Assembly: GCF_001981525.1 (NCBI RefSeq)
Contig: NZ_MPSB01000007.1
Span: forward strand, 1 to 64,000
Direction: 5' to 3'
DNA from: Sphingomonas jeddahensis
GTDB lineage: Bacteria > Pseudomonadota > Alphaproteobacteria > Sphingomonadales > Sphingomonadaceae
DNA: 64,000 bases
The translations under genes and the position numbers were made by a program. The notes under the pieces are model-generated. The model searched no databases. It saw only the letters and a program-made list of their open reading frames with translations, and was not told where the DNA came from. Shown one piece after another: positions 17,381-26,815 of the stretch. Within the stretch, counting starts at the first letter, position 1. Each line of letters starts with the position of its first letter.

Positions 17381-17415
17381 TCGTGATCTAAGATAGTTCG
17401 ACTCACGTTCTAAGT
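17381..17415. promoter_or_regulatory. Tandem 13-bp repeat near the ROK regulator start
   Basis: TCGTGATCTAAGA (17381-17393) and TCACGTTCTAAGT (17403-17415) share 9 of 13 bases and start exactly 22 bp, about two helical turns, apart. The second copy ends 11 bases before the ROK regulator start, where a bound protein would block its own expression. They may be half-sites for the regulator or overlap its promoter. Weak but well placed. Confidence 0.3.
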
Positions 17416-17426
17416 GCGAGAGGTTG

Positions 17427-18548
17427 ATGCTGACCGACGCCCATGCCAGTGTTCTTCGACTGATCAATCAGTTCGGCCCTCTGAGCCGGACGGAACTGGT
17501 GGGTCAGTTGGGGATCAGCAAGGCTTCGATGTCGGCGCTCGCGGCGGACCTGATCGATCGCGGCGTGCTGGCCGAGGGCGAGATCGTCTATGGCGCGGGG
17601 CGGCCGTCGGTCCGGCTCGAACTGTCACCCAATTCCGCCTTTTTCGTCGGCGTGTCGCTGGCGACCTCGCCGTTCACGCTGACGCTGACCGATCTGCGCG
17701 GCGGCGTCCTGTCGGCGACCGAATTGTCGCACGGGGCCGGTCCGGCGGCGATTGTCGCGGAGATCGCAGCCGCGATCGCCGATCTGCTCGCCAGCCACCC
17801 GCAGGCGCATGGCCGGCTCGCCGGTATCGGCCTGGCCGTTCCCGGCGTGGTCGATGCCGCAACGGGCACCTGCGTCCGCTCGACCTTGCTCGATTGGCGC
17901 GACGTGCCGATCGGCTCGTGCGTCGCCGAGGCGACCGGCTTTCCCGCTTATGTCGAGAATGACGCCAACGCGCTGGCGCTCGGCGAGCATCTGTTCGGCT
18001 CGCTGCGCGGCTGCGATCACGCCACGATGATCGCAGTCGGTGATGGTATCGGCTGCGGCCATATCATCAATGGCGAGCTGCATCGCGGCGCGCGCGGCGG
18101 CGCGGGCGAGATCGCCCATGCCACGGTAGAGCCGGGCGGCCTGCCATGCCAGTGCGGCAAGCGCGGCTGTCTCGATACGCTGGCGTCGGTGCGCAGCATC
18201 GCCGCGGCGGCGCGCGCCGCCGGTCTCGACTGCGGCCTCGCCGCGCTCGACAGCGCCGCCAACCGGGGCGAGCGCGCCGCGATCGACATTCTGCACGGAG
18301 CAGGGGCCGCGCTCGGCCTCGCGATTGCGCAGATCGTCCAGTCGCTCGATCCCGCCCGCCTCGTCGTTGGCCTCACCGATGGCCCGGTCGAGGGGCTGTT
18401 CGCGCGCGTCATCCGCCAGACGGTGGAGGCCAACGTCATGCCCGACGATGCCCGCCGCCTCGATCTCACCATCACCCGGCTGGAGAACCAGGCCTGGGCC
18501 GTTGGGGCCGCGAGCATCGCGGCGGGACGCGGTTTCTTCCGCGTCTGA
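17427..18548 (+). CDS. NagC-like ROK-family transcriptional regulator
   Basis: 373 residues. A winged helix-turn-helix lies at the N-terminus (S-R-T-E-L-V-G-Q-L-G-I-S-K-A-S-M-S), followed by a ROK sugar-kinase-like domain with E-N-D-A-N-A-L-A-L-G-E-H and the zinc motif C-Q-C-G-K-R-G-C-L-D. ROK regulators of this build usually bind an amino-sugar phosphate and release operators. It is divergent from the nagP operon and directly upstream of the TonB receptor and peptidase genes, so it probably controls both arms. ATG 17427 is used; a TTG precedes it directly and the purine-rich GAGAGG is rather close. Confidence 0.85.
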   Translation: MLTDAHASVLRLINQFGPLSRTELVGQLGISKASMSALAADLIDRGVLAEGEIVYGAGRPSVRLELSPNSAFFVGVSLATSPFTLTLTDLRGGVLSATELSHGAGPAAIVAEIAAAIADLLASHPQAHGRLAGIGLAVPGVVDAATGTCVRSTLLDWRDVPIGSCVAEATGFPAYVENDANALALGEHLFGSLRGCDHATMIAVGDGIGCGHIINGELHRGARGGAGEIAHATVEPGGLPCQCGKRGCLDTLASVRSIAAAARAAGLDCGLAALDSAANRGERAAIDILHGAGAALGLAIAQIVQSLDPARLVVGLTDGPVEGLFARVIRQTVEANVMPDDARRLDLTITRLENQAWAVGAASIAAGRGFFRV

Positions 18549-18650
18549 ACCGATCACCGAACTTCCACTGAGGCGGCACAAGACCGCCCGGTCATTCGCA
18601 GGACGAATAAAGGGAAGCGCAACCACCTGCACCCAAAGGGGGGAACGAAG

Positions 18651-21077
18651 TTGAAGACCAATCACGTATCGCGCTGGCTCCTCGCCACCGCACTCGGCAC
18701 GCTTGCGATCGCGCCGGCTCACGCTCAAACGACCGATGCCCAGACTACGACTGACACGGCGGAGCAGGCCGGATCGTCGACGCCCGGCTCCGCCGCGCGC
18801 GAGCGCTTCGACGGCACGGCCGACGCAGGTGATAGCGACATCGTCGTGACCGGCAGCCGCGGCTCGGCGAACGGCGTCACCAACTCCACGCCCGGCGGCG
18901 GCCTGATGTCGGTGCAGACCGGCACCAAGCTGCGCAGCACCATCACCCGCGACTATATCGACGTGCAGGCCGGTACGACCAACAGCTTCACGCTGATCCG
19001 CAACCTGCCGGGCGTGGTGCTGGGCAGCGGCGATCCGTTCGGTAGTGCGCCGAACCTCACGATCCGCGGCCTCAGCCAGACGTCGCTCGGCTTCAACTTC
19101 GAAGGCATGCCGATCGGCGACCAGCTGTCCTACAGCGCCTTCCCCAGCGAATGGTCGGACACCGAGAACGTCGGCCAGCTCAATCTGACGCGCGGCTCCA
19201 CCGACATCACGGCGCCAGTGTACAATTCGGTCGGCGCGCTGCTCCAGTCCGAACTGATCATGCCACCGAAGAACCCGGGCGCCTTCGCCTCGGTCAGCGT
19301 CGGAAACTATGGCCTGCGCCGCTATTTCCTGCGCCTAGAGACCGGCGAAATCGGCAACACCGGCATTCGCGGCTTTGTCTCGGGCTCGCGCACCTACAGT
19401 GAGGCATGGCGCGGTCCGGGTGTCAGCTACCGCAACCACATCGACAGCAAGTTCGTGAAGGAATTCGCCAATGGCGACACGATCTCGCTGGTCGCGACCT
19501 ACAATGAATCGAACTCCACCGCCGGCGCGCGCAACCCGACGCTGGCGCAATATGCGCAGTTCGGGAAGGACTTCGCCTGGAACGCAGAGTACGTGCCGGG
19601 CAGCAATACCAACAACGAATTCTACCGCCTGCGCGCCAACGATCGTCAGAGCCTGTCGGTCAGCATGCCGTCCACCTTCACGCTGACCGACAATCTCGAT
19701 GTCGTCGTGACGCCCTATTACCTGTACACGCACGGCGTCACCAACGGGGCGAGCAACCTCAATCTCGGCGGCGCCTTTTTCGGCAACGAGCCGACCGGTC
19801 CGCTGGTCGCGCCGCGCGCGGTGATCAATCCCAATGGCGCCGCGACGATGATGAACGTCGACTATTACGACCAGCATACCTACGGTCAGAACAGCTACCT
19901 GCGCTGGAATGTTGGCCTGGCGCAGTTCCGCCTGGGTTACTGGTACTCGAACTTTACCCACACCGAACTGTCGGCGTATCAGCCGGTCAGCGCGGAGGGC
20001 ACCGTTCGTGACACGTTCGGCAAGACCGGCTCGGTCACGCTGCAGGACGGGCGCATCCTGCGCAACTTTGCCGCGCGCATCGAGCAGAACGTCAACGGCG
20101 TCTATGCCGACATGACCACCAAGCTTGCCGACGACAAATTGCTGATCAACTTCGGCTTCAAGTTCGTCTGGGTCGATCGCACCGCCACCAGCGAGTTGCC
20201 GGGCAACCCGCGGGTGGACAGCCTCAGCGCCAAGCCGTTGCCGCAGGCCTCGATTCGCTACAGCTTCGATGACCGCAACCAGGTGTTCGCCGACATCACC
20301 ACCGCGTTTCGCGCGCCGTCGGCCGTGTCGTCGTACATCAACATCTACAATGTCGCCACGGGTGTCCCGTCGAGCACGCCGGCGGCCAGCTTCGAGCCAG
20401 AATATTCGGTCGGGCAGGAAATCGGCTTCCGTCACCACGGCGATCTCGTCCATTTCACGATCGCGGCGTTCAACTATGACCTGACTGATCGTCTGGTGCA
20501 GGGGACGCAGCTGGTCGGCGGCACCAACGTCGGCTTCGCAGTCAACGTCGGCGATCAGAGCGCGCGCGGCGTCGAGGCGGAAATCGGCCTCGTTCCGTAC
20601 AAGGGCTTCAGTCCCTACGTTTCGGGCCAATATCTGAAGGCCGAGACCAAGGACAATTACCCGACGCGTGGCGTGTTCCTGCCCACCGCGGGCAAGCGCG
20701 CAGCGCTCAGCCCGGAATGGGTCGCCTCGGCAGGTCTGCGTTACGACGACGGCAAATTGTTCGCGCTGGTCGAAGGGAGCTACGTCAGCTCGCAATATTC
20801 GACTTTCATGAACGACCAGGAACTGCCCAGCTACCACGTCATCAACGGCTCGCTCGGCTATCGCTTCGACACGATCGGTTTCATCAAGAAGCCACAGTTC
20901 ACGCTGAACATGACCAACTTGACTGACGAAAAACAGCTCGTCGGCATCCAGGGCGTAACGCCGAACGCGCTGCCGACGCGCAGCACTGACGGCAGCATGC
21001 TGATCCCCGCCTCCAACCCGACCTATACGATCGGCGGCGGGTTCGGCATCACCGCCTCGCTCAGCGCCGCTTTCTGA
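18651..21077 (+). CDS. TonB-dependent outer-membrane receptor
   Basis: 808 residues. A signal peptide (cleavage near A-P-A-H-A-Q, 25) is followed by a low-complexity stretch and the I-V-V-T-G-S-R sequence near the TonB box position. A plug domain comes next (L-P-G-V-V-L-G, T-I-R-G-L, G-M-P-I-G-D) and then a 22-strand-type barrel ending in Phe (S-L-S-A-A-F). It imports a ligand with energy from TonB. Its position behind the ROK regulator and beside the GlcNAc genes suggests an amino-sugar-containing ligand, whereas the peptidase behind it would suggest a peptide. Start is TTG 18651 with a G-rich ribosome binding site 8 bases upstream. Confidence 0.88.
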   Translation: MKTNHVSRWLLATALGTLAIAPAHAQTTDAQTTTDTAEQAGSSTPGSAARERFDGTADAGDSDIVVTGSRGSANGVTNSTPGGGLMSVQTGTKLRSTITRDYIDVQAGTTNSFTLIRNLPGVVLGSGDPFGSAPNLTIRGLSQTSLGFNFEGMPIGDQLSYSAFPSEWSDTENVGQLNLTRGSTDITAPVYNSVGALLQSELIMPPKNPGAFASVSVGNYGLRRYFLRLETGEIGNTGIRGFVSGSRTYSEAWRGPGVSYRNHIDSKFVKEFANGDTISLVATYNESNSTAGARNPTLAQYAQFGKDFAWNAEYVPGSNTNNEFYRLRANDRQSLSVSMPSTFTLTDNLDVVVTPYYLYTHGVTNGASNLNLGGAFFGNEPTGPLVAPRAVINPNGAATMMNVDYYDQHTYGQNSYLRWNVGLAQFRLGYWYSNFTHTELSAYQPVSAEGTVRDTFGKTGSVTLQDGRILRNFAARIEQNVNGVYADMTTKLADDKLLINFGFKFVWVDRTATSELPGNPRVDSLSAKPLPQASIRYSFDDRNQVFADITTAFRAPSAVSSYINIYNVATGVPSSTPAASFEPEYSVGQEIGFRHHGDLVHFTIAAFNYDLTDRLVQGTQLVGGTNVGFAVNVGDQSARGVEAEIGLVPYKGFSPYVSGQYLKAETKDNYPTRGVFLPTAGKRAALSPEWVASAGLRYDDGKLFALVEGSYVSSQYSTFMNDQELPSYHVINGSLGYRFDTIGFIKKPQFTLNMTNLTDEKQLVGIQGVTPNALPTRSTDGSMLIPASNPTYTIGGGFGITASLSAAF

Positions 21078-21151
21078 TCCATCCTCGCCGCCGCGTCCCA
21101 CCGACACGGCGGCGACTTTCTTTTTGACGAAGACCAGCGGAGTATTTGTCC

Positions 21152-22690
21152 ATGGAACGCCGCTCTTTCCTGAAATCCTCTTCCGTCGCCGCCATCGCCG
21201 CGACCGCAACCTCCGCCACCGCGCAGATCATCCCGCCGTACAAGAAGCAGCCGCGCATCGCGATCGGCGGCATCGCGTCGGAATGCAGCACCTACAGCCG
21301 CATCCGATCCCGGCTGGAGAACTTCCGCGTGCTGCGCGGGCAGGAGATCCTCGACAACGCGAACTTCACCTTCCTCAATCGCTACGATGTCCCCTTCCTC
21401 CCCACGCTCGTCGCCAACGCTGGCTCAGGCGGCCCAATCGCGCGCGACGCTTATGAATCGCTCAAGACCGAATATCTCGGCATGCTCCGCGCGCTGCTGC
21501 CGCTCGATGGCGTCTATTGCGCGATGCACGGCGCGATGTTCGTCGAGGGGATGACCGACGCCGAGGGCGATTGGTATGCGGCGACCCGACAGGTCGTCGG
21601 CCCCGATTGCCTGATCTCGGCCAGCTACGATCTGCACGGCAACGTCAGCCAGAAGATCGTCGACAATCTCGATTGCATCACCGCCTATCGCACCGCGCCG
21701 CACGTCGACCGCGTCGAGAACACGATGCGCGCCACGGACATGCTGACGCACTGCCTGCGCTACGGTCTGAAGCCCAGCATCGTCTGGGCGACGATCCCCG
21801 TCGGCCTCGCTGGCGAGCAGAGCAGCACCGAATGGGATCCGGGCCGTCGCCTCTGGTCCGACCTTAGCGAGTACAACCGCATGCCCGGCGTGCTCGATGT
21901 GTCGCAGCTGGTCGGCTATGTCTGGGCGGACGAGCCGCGCTCGGCGGCGTCGGTGTGCGTCACCGGCACCGATCCCGCAATGCAGGCGCGCATCGCCGCC
22001 GAGCTCGCCGCGCGCTACTGGGACGCGCGCAAGGAATTCAAGTTCGGCAGCCCGACCGGCACGATCGAGGACACGATCGCGACTGCCATGGCCGCCAAGA
22101 CGCAGCCGGTGGTGATCTCCGACTCGGGCGACAATCCGGGCGGCGGCGGCAATGCTGACCAGACGCACTTCCTTCAGGCGATCATCAAGGCCGGCGCCAA
22201 GAACGTCCTGATCGGCGGCATGACCGACAAGCCCGCGACCGACGCCTGCTATGCGGCGGGCGTCGGCAAGACGATCCCGCTGTCGGTCGGTGCGACGCTC
22301 GACCCGGTTGAGAGCAAGCCGGTGAAGGTCAACGCGACGGTAAAGTATCTCCACCCGGTCACCGATCCCGCCGAGCGCGAGGCGGTGATCGAGTTCGACG
22401 GCATCACCATGACGCTGTCGTCCAAGCGCCGCGCCTATCACGCCGCCGAGGCGTTCCGCGATCTCAAGCTGGAGCCGACCGCGTTCAAGATCGTGGTGCT
22501 CAAGTGCGGCTATCTCAACCCGACGATGAAGCCGCTGGCCAATCCGCATCTGATGGCGCTGTCGCCGGGCGCAATCGACCAGGACATTCCCAACATCGAA
22601 AACAAGAACCGCGTCCCCACCTTTCCTTGGGTGCAGGACCTCAAATACGCGCCGCGCCCCTATCGCTCGAAGCGGGCCACCCGCGCCTGA
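21152..22690 (+). CDS. Tat-exported M81-family (MlrC-like) metallopeptidase
   Basis: 512 residues. It starts M-E-R-R-S-F-L-K, a twin-arginine signal with a following Ala-rich segment and cleavage near A-T-A-Q, so the enzyme is exported folded with its metal. The mature part shows the MlrC N domain (I-A-I-G-G-I-A-S-E-C-S-T, Y-C-A-M-H-G-A-M, S-Y-D-L-H-G-N) and C domain (D-S-G-D-N-P-G-G-G). MlrC was defined in microcystin-degrading sphingomonads, where it cleaves the linear peptide or its fragments. Only the family is claimed here; the rest of the mlr cluster is absent. It follows the TonB receptor by 75 bp, probably as an operon. Confidence 0.85.
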   Translation: MERRSFLKSSSVAAIAATATSATAQIIPPYKKQPRIAIGGIASECSTYSRIRSRLENFRVLRGQEILDNANFTFLNRYDVPFLPTLVANAGSGGPIARDAYESLKTEYLGMLRALLPLDGVYCAMHGAMFVEGMTDAEGDWYAATRQVVGPDCLISASYDLHGNVSQKIVDNLDCITAYRTAPHVDRVENTMRATDMLTHCLRYGLKPSIVWATIPVGLAGEQSSTEWDPGRRLWSDLSEYNRMPGVLDVSQLVGYVWADEPRSAASVCVTGTDPAMQARIAAELAARYWDARKEFKFGSPTGTIEDTIATAMAAKTQPVVISDSGDNPGGGGNADQTHFLQAIIKAGAKNVLIGGMTDKPATDACYAAGVGKTIPLSVGATLDPVESKPVKVNATVKYLHPVTDPAEREAVIEFDGITMTLSSKRRAYHAAEAFRDLKLEPTAFKIVVLKCGYLNPTMKPLANPHLMALSPGAIDQDIPNIENKNRVPTFPWVQDLKYAPRPYRSKRATRA

Positions 22691-22708
22691 GGCGTTCGGC
22701 TGCTTCTT

Positions 22709-22735
22709 GTCACCTCGGACCAAGTCCGGGGTGAC
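22709..22735. repeat. Sphingomonad palindromic repeat, single hairpin
   Basis: GTCACCTCGGACCAAGTCCGGGGTGAC is an imperfect inverted repeat of the CCCGGA-loop-TCCGGG class that also occurs at 33941-34023 and 51437-51464. It lies 18 bp behind the M81 gene, where it may act as a terminator or mRNA end, as REP elements do. Confidence 0.7.
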
Positions 22736-22798
22736 GAGCGAGCGTCAGGGAATTTGCAAACCTTCGAAATTCAAAAGGGCGGATCCGTCTCCACCGCG

Positions 22799-25342
22799 TT
22801 ATCCCGCGAGCACCCGCAGCCGTCGTGCGTCCGCCTGGCGCAAATGAGCCAGCGCCGCGGCCATCTCCGGCGGTCCGGCATCCACCAACTCGGGCTGCGG
22901 GCGCCCGTAGAGATAACCTTGGCCTAACTGGCAGCCCAACTGCCGCAGCCGGTGCGCCTGCGCCTCGGTCTCAATCCCCTCGGCGACCACCACCTTCCCC
23001 AAGCCCCGGCCGAGGCCGATGATCGCGCGCACGATCGCCAGCGTGCCGCCGTCATCATGTTCGTCGATGCCCGCGACAAACGAACGATCAATCTTGATCC
23101 GATCGACCGGCATCTGGCGCAAATGCACCAGCGAGGCGAAACCGGTGCCGAAATCGTCGAGCGCAATGCACACACCCGCCGCGTGCAACGCCCGCAGCGT
23201 CGCCAGGATCGTGTCGGCGGCGCGATCGAGCATCACGCCCTCGGTCACTTCGACGCACAGCGATGAAGGCGGCACGCCATGGTGCGCCAAGCGGTCGAGC
23301 ACACGCCGCGCCGCGCGTGGGCCGGATAGCTGGGCCGACGTGAAATTGACGCTCAGCATGCCGACGCGATCGCCGTGCTCGCGCAGCCATGATAAGGCTA
23401 GCTCCAGCACATGTTCCTGGATGCGCAGCCCGATCTTCTCCGCCACCAGCACTTCCGCGAAGCGATCCGGCCGCATCAGGCCGTGGTCGGGATGGTTCCA
23501 GCGCAGCAGCGCCTCATAGCCCTCGACCTGGCTGGTGCAGAGCGACACGAGCGGCTGGTAATGGAGGCAGAACTCGCCGCGCAGCAAAGCCGCGTCGGCA
23601 TCGCTGGTGAATTCAATCTGCAGGTCGTGCAGGATGCGCTGCAGCGGATCATAGCGGTAATGTCGCGCCCGACCGAGCCGCTTGGCATTGTACAACGCCA
23701 GATCGGCGTTCTGGTACAACAGGTCGAGCGCCTCGGCATCGTCGGGGTAGCGGGCAGAACCCACGCTGAGCGAAATAGGCCGTTCCTGCCCGAGGAAATG
23801 CCAGTTCTCGTCCTGAAGCTCTTCGAGCCGTTGCGCCAGCCTTGTTTCGGGCCCGCCGTCGCCGGGGCAAAGGATCGCGAACTCGTCGCCGCCGATCCGC
23901 GCAACGCGCGCCGGCGGCAGTGCCTTACTGATCTCTGCCAGCGCTGATCCAATCCGCCGCAGCAAGGCGTCGCCGCCGGCATGACCGAAACGATCATTGA
24001 CGTCCTTGAGGTAATCGACGTCGATCAGGAACAGGCTGAACGGCGTGCCGCGCGCGATCAGGCCGTGCGCTTCGTTCTGGAAGGAGGCTCGATTATCGAG
24101 GCCGGTCAGGAAGTCAGTTTGCGCCGCAAGCCGCAGCGCCTTGGCCTCCACCCGATCAATCTCGCGGCGTTGCCGGCTGTCCTCCAATTCCTGCCGCATC
24201 AGCCGGAAACGATCCGCAATGGCCAGCGACAGGACCAGCGCCTCGAATGCCAGCGCCGCAAAGGTCGCTTTGTCGACCAGATCGTTCTGCGGCAACAAGC
24301 CCAGATTGCGCGCCAATCGCGCCAGGAATACGCCGATCACCGGCCCCCAGCCGATCATATAGAACCAGATCACTCGGCTGCCGCGCCGAACCGCAATCCA
24401 GGATGATAGGGCGACCGTCACGCCAGTGCCGGCGATCACGTAATTGAGCAAACGGTCGGTCAGAACCGCCGGAAACCATCCGTCCGCCGCGGCAAGAAAG
24501 CCGAGCAGTGCGCCCGCCGCGGCCGTGGCCCGCCCCACGATTAGCAATCCGCGCGGCAGCACACCTTCCTCGATCAGGGCGAAGAAGAACATGTTGCCGG
24601 CAGCGACCATCAGCCCAACCAGCAGGAAGTCGAGCCGCACCGCTGTCGGCCCGACCAGACCGGGCACCACGAACGCCGCCATGTTGGTCCACACCAGCCC
24701 GTAGGCGAGCGCAACCGAGACCCACAAAAGGTACCAGCGCTGAAACGCATTCCGCTGCCCGGCGTGAATCACGAGATTGTAGAGCAGGGCGGAGAGCAAC
24801 GTGCCCGCGAACAACCCCATCAGCAGCAGCCAGCGCGCATCGCTCGTCGGCGCGGCGGTCGCTGGCGCCGCGATGATCTTGCGCATCAGAGACAGGTCGT
24901 CGATCTTCTGAAAACCAAGGTACAGGCCGCGAACATCGCGGCCCGGCGTCGGGATGACGAACTTCAGCAGCCCACCGGGTGCCCAATGCCCATCCAGCGC
25001 GCCCGCGGCGTGCGTCGCGCGCACGCTACGGTCTGCTTCTTCCACGATGATCGCGATCCGCCTGAACCGCGTCTGATCAACCAGCAAATTCCAGTTTGGC
25101 GGCAGTTCGGCCAGGCTGGATGCATCAAGTCGGAGCCAAAGCCAGGCGTCGCTGCGTGTCGCTGCATCGGTGCCGCACCGATAAGGGGCAGACGTCACCG
25201 CGGCGTCGCCCGCGCCATTCGCCAAGGTCGCGGTGCAGACAGACCGGTGCAGGTCCACACCAGCCGCGAACGCGGCCTGCGGAAGGAGCGCCAGGCAGAG
25301 CAGCAGCACCGCACACCAGAACGCCCTGAACCTCAAAATCAA
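22799..25342 (-). CDS. Membrane GGDEF-EAL cyclic-di-GMP enzyme with 7TM-type sensor
   Basis: 847 residues. A signal peptide (to about 27) is followed by an extracytoplasmic beta domain (to about 165) and seven hydrophobic segments (about 170-380), the 7TMR-DISM layout. A GGDEF domain follows with intact R-I-G-G-D-E-F, then an EAL domain with Y-E-A-L-L-R-W and D-D-F-G-T-G. Both catalytic motifs look competent, so it could make or break c-di-GMP depending on the signal sensed by the periplasmic part. It is convergent with the M81 gene, monocistronic and unlinked to an obvious partner. Confidence 0.9.
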   Translation of the reverse strand: MILRFRAFWCAVLLLCLALLPQAAFAAGVDLHRSVCTATLANGAGDAAVTSAPYRCGTDAATRSDAWLWLRLDASSLAELPPNWNLLVDQTRFRRIAIIVEEADRSVRATHAAGALDGHWAPGGLLKFVIPTPGRDVRGLYLGFQKIDDLSLMRKIIAAPATAAPTSDARWLLLMGLFAGTLLSALLYNLVIHAGQRNAFQRWYLLWVSVALAYGLVWTNMAAFVVPGLVGPTAVRLDFLLVGLMVAAGNMFFFALIEEGVLPRGLLIVGRATAAAGALLGFLAAADGWFPAVLTDRLLNYVIAGTGVTVALSSWIAVRRGSRVIWFYMIGWGPVIGVFLARLARNLGLLPQNDLVDKATFAALAFEALVLSLAIADRFRLMRQELEDSRQRREIDRVEAKALRLAAQTDFLTGLDNRASFQNEAHGLIARGTPFSLFLIDVDYLKDVNDRFGHAGGDALLRRIGSALAEISKALPPARVARIGGDEFAILCPGDGGPETRLAQRLEELQDENWHFLGQERPISLSVGSARYPDDAEALDLLYQNADLALYNAKRLGRARHYRYDPLQRILHDLQIEFTSDADAALLRGEFCLHYQPLVSLCTSQVEGYEALLRWNHPDHGLMRPDRFAEVLVAEKIGLRIQEHVLELALSWLREHGDRVGMLSVNFTSAQLSGPRAARRVLDRLAHHGVPPSSLCVEVTEGVMLDRAADTILATLRALHAAGVCIALDDFGTGFASLVHLRQMPVDRIKIDRSFVAGIDEHDDGGTLAIVRAIIGLGRGLGKVVVAEGIETEAQAHRLRQLGCQLGQGYLYGRPQPELVDAGPPEMAAALAHLRQADARRLRVLAG

Positions 25343-25511
25343 CCCTCACGAACCCCTGTCTGCAACTGTGGTAGCGAACAGTTCCTAACAAGAGACAACC
25401 ATCATAGCGCGATCGTGCTTGATGGCTGATCGCTTGGGGAGGCGCTCATGTCGCCCTTGTTTCAGCGCACACCGTGTCGCAAGCGAACGCCCGACAGGTC
25501 TGGAGATTGAC

Positions 25512-25856
25512 GTGACAACGACCCTCTACGGCATCCCTAATTGCGACACGGTGAAAAGGGCGCGGACCTGGTTGGACGGGCAGGGGATCGCCTACACATT
25601 CCACGATTACAAGAAGGCAGGCGTAGACACGACCGTCCTCGCGCGCGCGATCGAACGACTTGGCTGGGAAAGGGTCCTCAACCGTCGGGGCACGACCTTT
25701 CGCACACTGCCAGAGGCCGACCGCGCCGATCTCGACGCAGACCGCGCTACGGCGATCATGCAGGCGCATCCCTCGGCGATCAAACGGCCGTTGCTGGTCC
25801 ATGACGACACGATCGAAGCCGGCTTCTCGCCCGAACGCTACGCCACCATCTTCTAA
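25512..25856 (+). CDS. ArsC/Spx-family thioredoxin-fold protein (YffB type)
   Basis: 114 residues. It opens [16 protein letters not shown], the ArsC-family active-site loop with a single Cys and no CxxC pair, and has R-P-L-L-V near the C-terminus as usual. Proteins of this YffB type are small glutathione-interacting reductases of unknown substrate; arsenate reduction is not implied. GTG 25512 is chosen because GGAG lies 6 bases upstream and the family starts right before the first strand. PanB follows after 31 bp. Confidence 0.85.
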   Translation: MTTTLYGIPNCDTVKRARTWLDGQGIAYTFHDYKKAGVDTTVLARAIERLGWERVLNRRGTTFRTLPEADRADLDADRATAIMQAHPSAIKRPLLVHDDTIEAGFSPERYATIF

Positions 25857-25887
25857 CTCCTCCCCGAACCCGCTAAGCCCCCTCTCT

Positions 25888-26748
25888 ATGTCCACCACCT
25901 TCACGATCGACAGCGCCACCAGTCGCGCCACTCCGGTCTCGGCGCCGATGAAGCGGGTCACCGTTCCCGCCGTCCGCCGGCGCAAGGGGGCCGAGCCGCT
26001 GGTGATGCTCACCGCCTATACGGTGCGCACCGCGCAAATCCTCGATCCCCATTGCGACATGCTGCTGGTCGGCGACAGCCTGGGGCAAGTGATCTACGGC
26101 CTGCCATCGACGGTGCCGGTGACGCTGGAGATGATGGCGGCGCATGGCGCGGCGGTGGTGCGCGGCAGCTATCATGCGCTGGTCGTGGTCGACATGCCGT
26201 TCGGCAGCTATGAGGCAAGCCCGGAGAAAGCGTTCGAAAGCGCCGCCTGGCTGCTCAAGCAGACTGGCGCCGCTGCGGTGAAGCTGGAAGGCGGCACTGC
26301 GATGGCCTCCACCGTCGCTTTCCTGTCCGAACGCGGCATTCCGGTGATGGGTCATGTCGGCCTCACCCCCCAAGCGGTTAACGCGCTGGGCGGCTATGGT
26401 GCCCGCGGCCGTTCGGAGGCGGAGGTGCGCAAGATCGTCGGTGACGCGCAGGCGGTCGCTGAGGCGGGCGCCTTTTCTGTCGTCATCGAAGGCGTGGTGG
26501 AGCCGATCGCGATCGAGATCACCCGCACCATCGACGTGCCGACCATCGGCATCGGTGCTTCGGCGCAATGCGACGGCCAGGTGTTGGTCGCCGAGGACAT
26601 GCTCGGCATGTTTGAGCGCACGCCCAAGTTCGTAAAGCGCTATGGGGACATGGCCGGCTATATCGGCGAGCGCGCCGCCAGCTTTGCCGAAGAGGTGCGA
26701 AGCCGCGCCTTTCCCGGTGAGGAACAGACCTACGCCCCCAAAGCGTGA
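25888..26748 (+). CDS. panB: 3-methyl-2-oxobutanoate hydroxymethyltransferase
   Basis: 286 residues. PanB transfers a hydroxymethyl group from methylene-tetrahydrofolate to 2-oxoisovalerate to give ketopantoate, the first step of pantothenate synthesis. Motifs are M-L-T-A-Y-T, V-G-D-S-L-G with the metal-binding Asp, [23 protein letters not shown] and I-G-I-G-A-S. The length fits when read from ATG 25888; the longer upstream frame overlaps the ArsC-like gene and is not coding. No PanC gene is nearby. Confidence 0.95.
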   Translation: MSTTFTIDSATSRATPVSAPMKRVTVPAVRRRKGAEPLVMLTAYTVRTAQILDPHCDMLLVGDSLGQVIYGLPSTVPVTLEMMAAHGAAVVRGSYHALVVVDMPFGSYEASPEKAFESAAWLLKQTGAAAVKLEGGTAMASTVAFLSERGIPVMGHVGLTPQAVNALGGYGARGRSEAEVRKIVGDAQAVAEAGAFSVVIEGVVEPIAIEITRTIDVPTIGIGASAQCDGQVLVAEDMLGMFERTPKFVKRYGDMAGYIGERAASFAEEVRSRAFPGEEQTYAPKA

Positions 26749-26815
26749 TCCGCTTTCGTTTTCCGGCGCGCGCGCCTAAGGTCCGCCGCCTTCCCGTCAA
26801 AGTTTGGAGTAAGCC

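Noticed and set aside
21152..22690. Microcystin degradation pathway
   Set aside because: Only an MlrC-family member is present; mlrA, mlrB and mlrD are not in the window and M81 peptidases are widespread.
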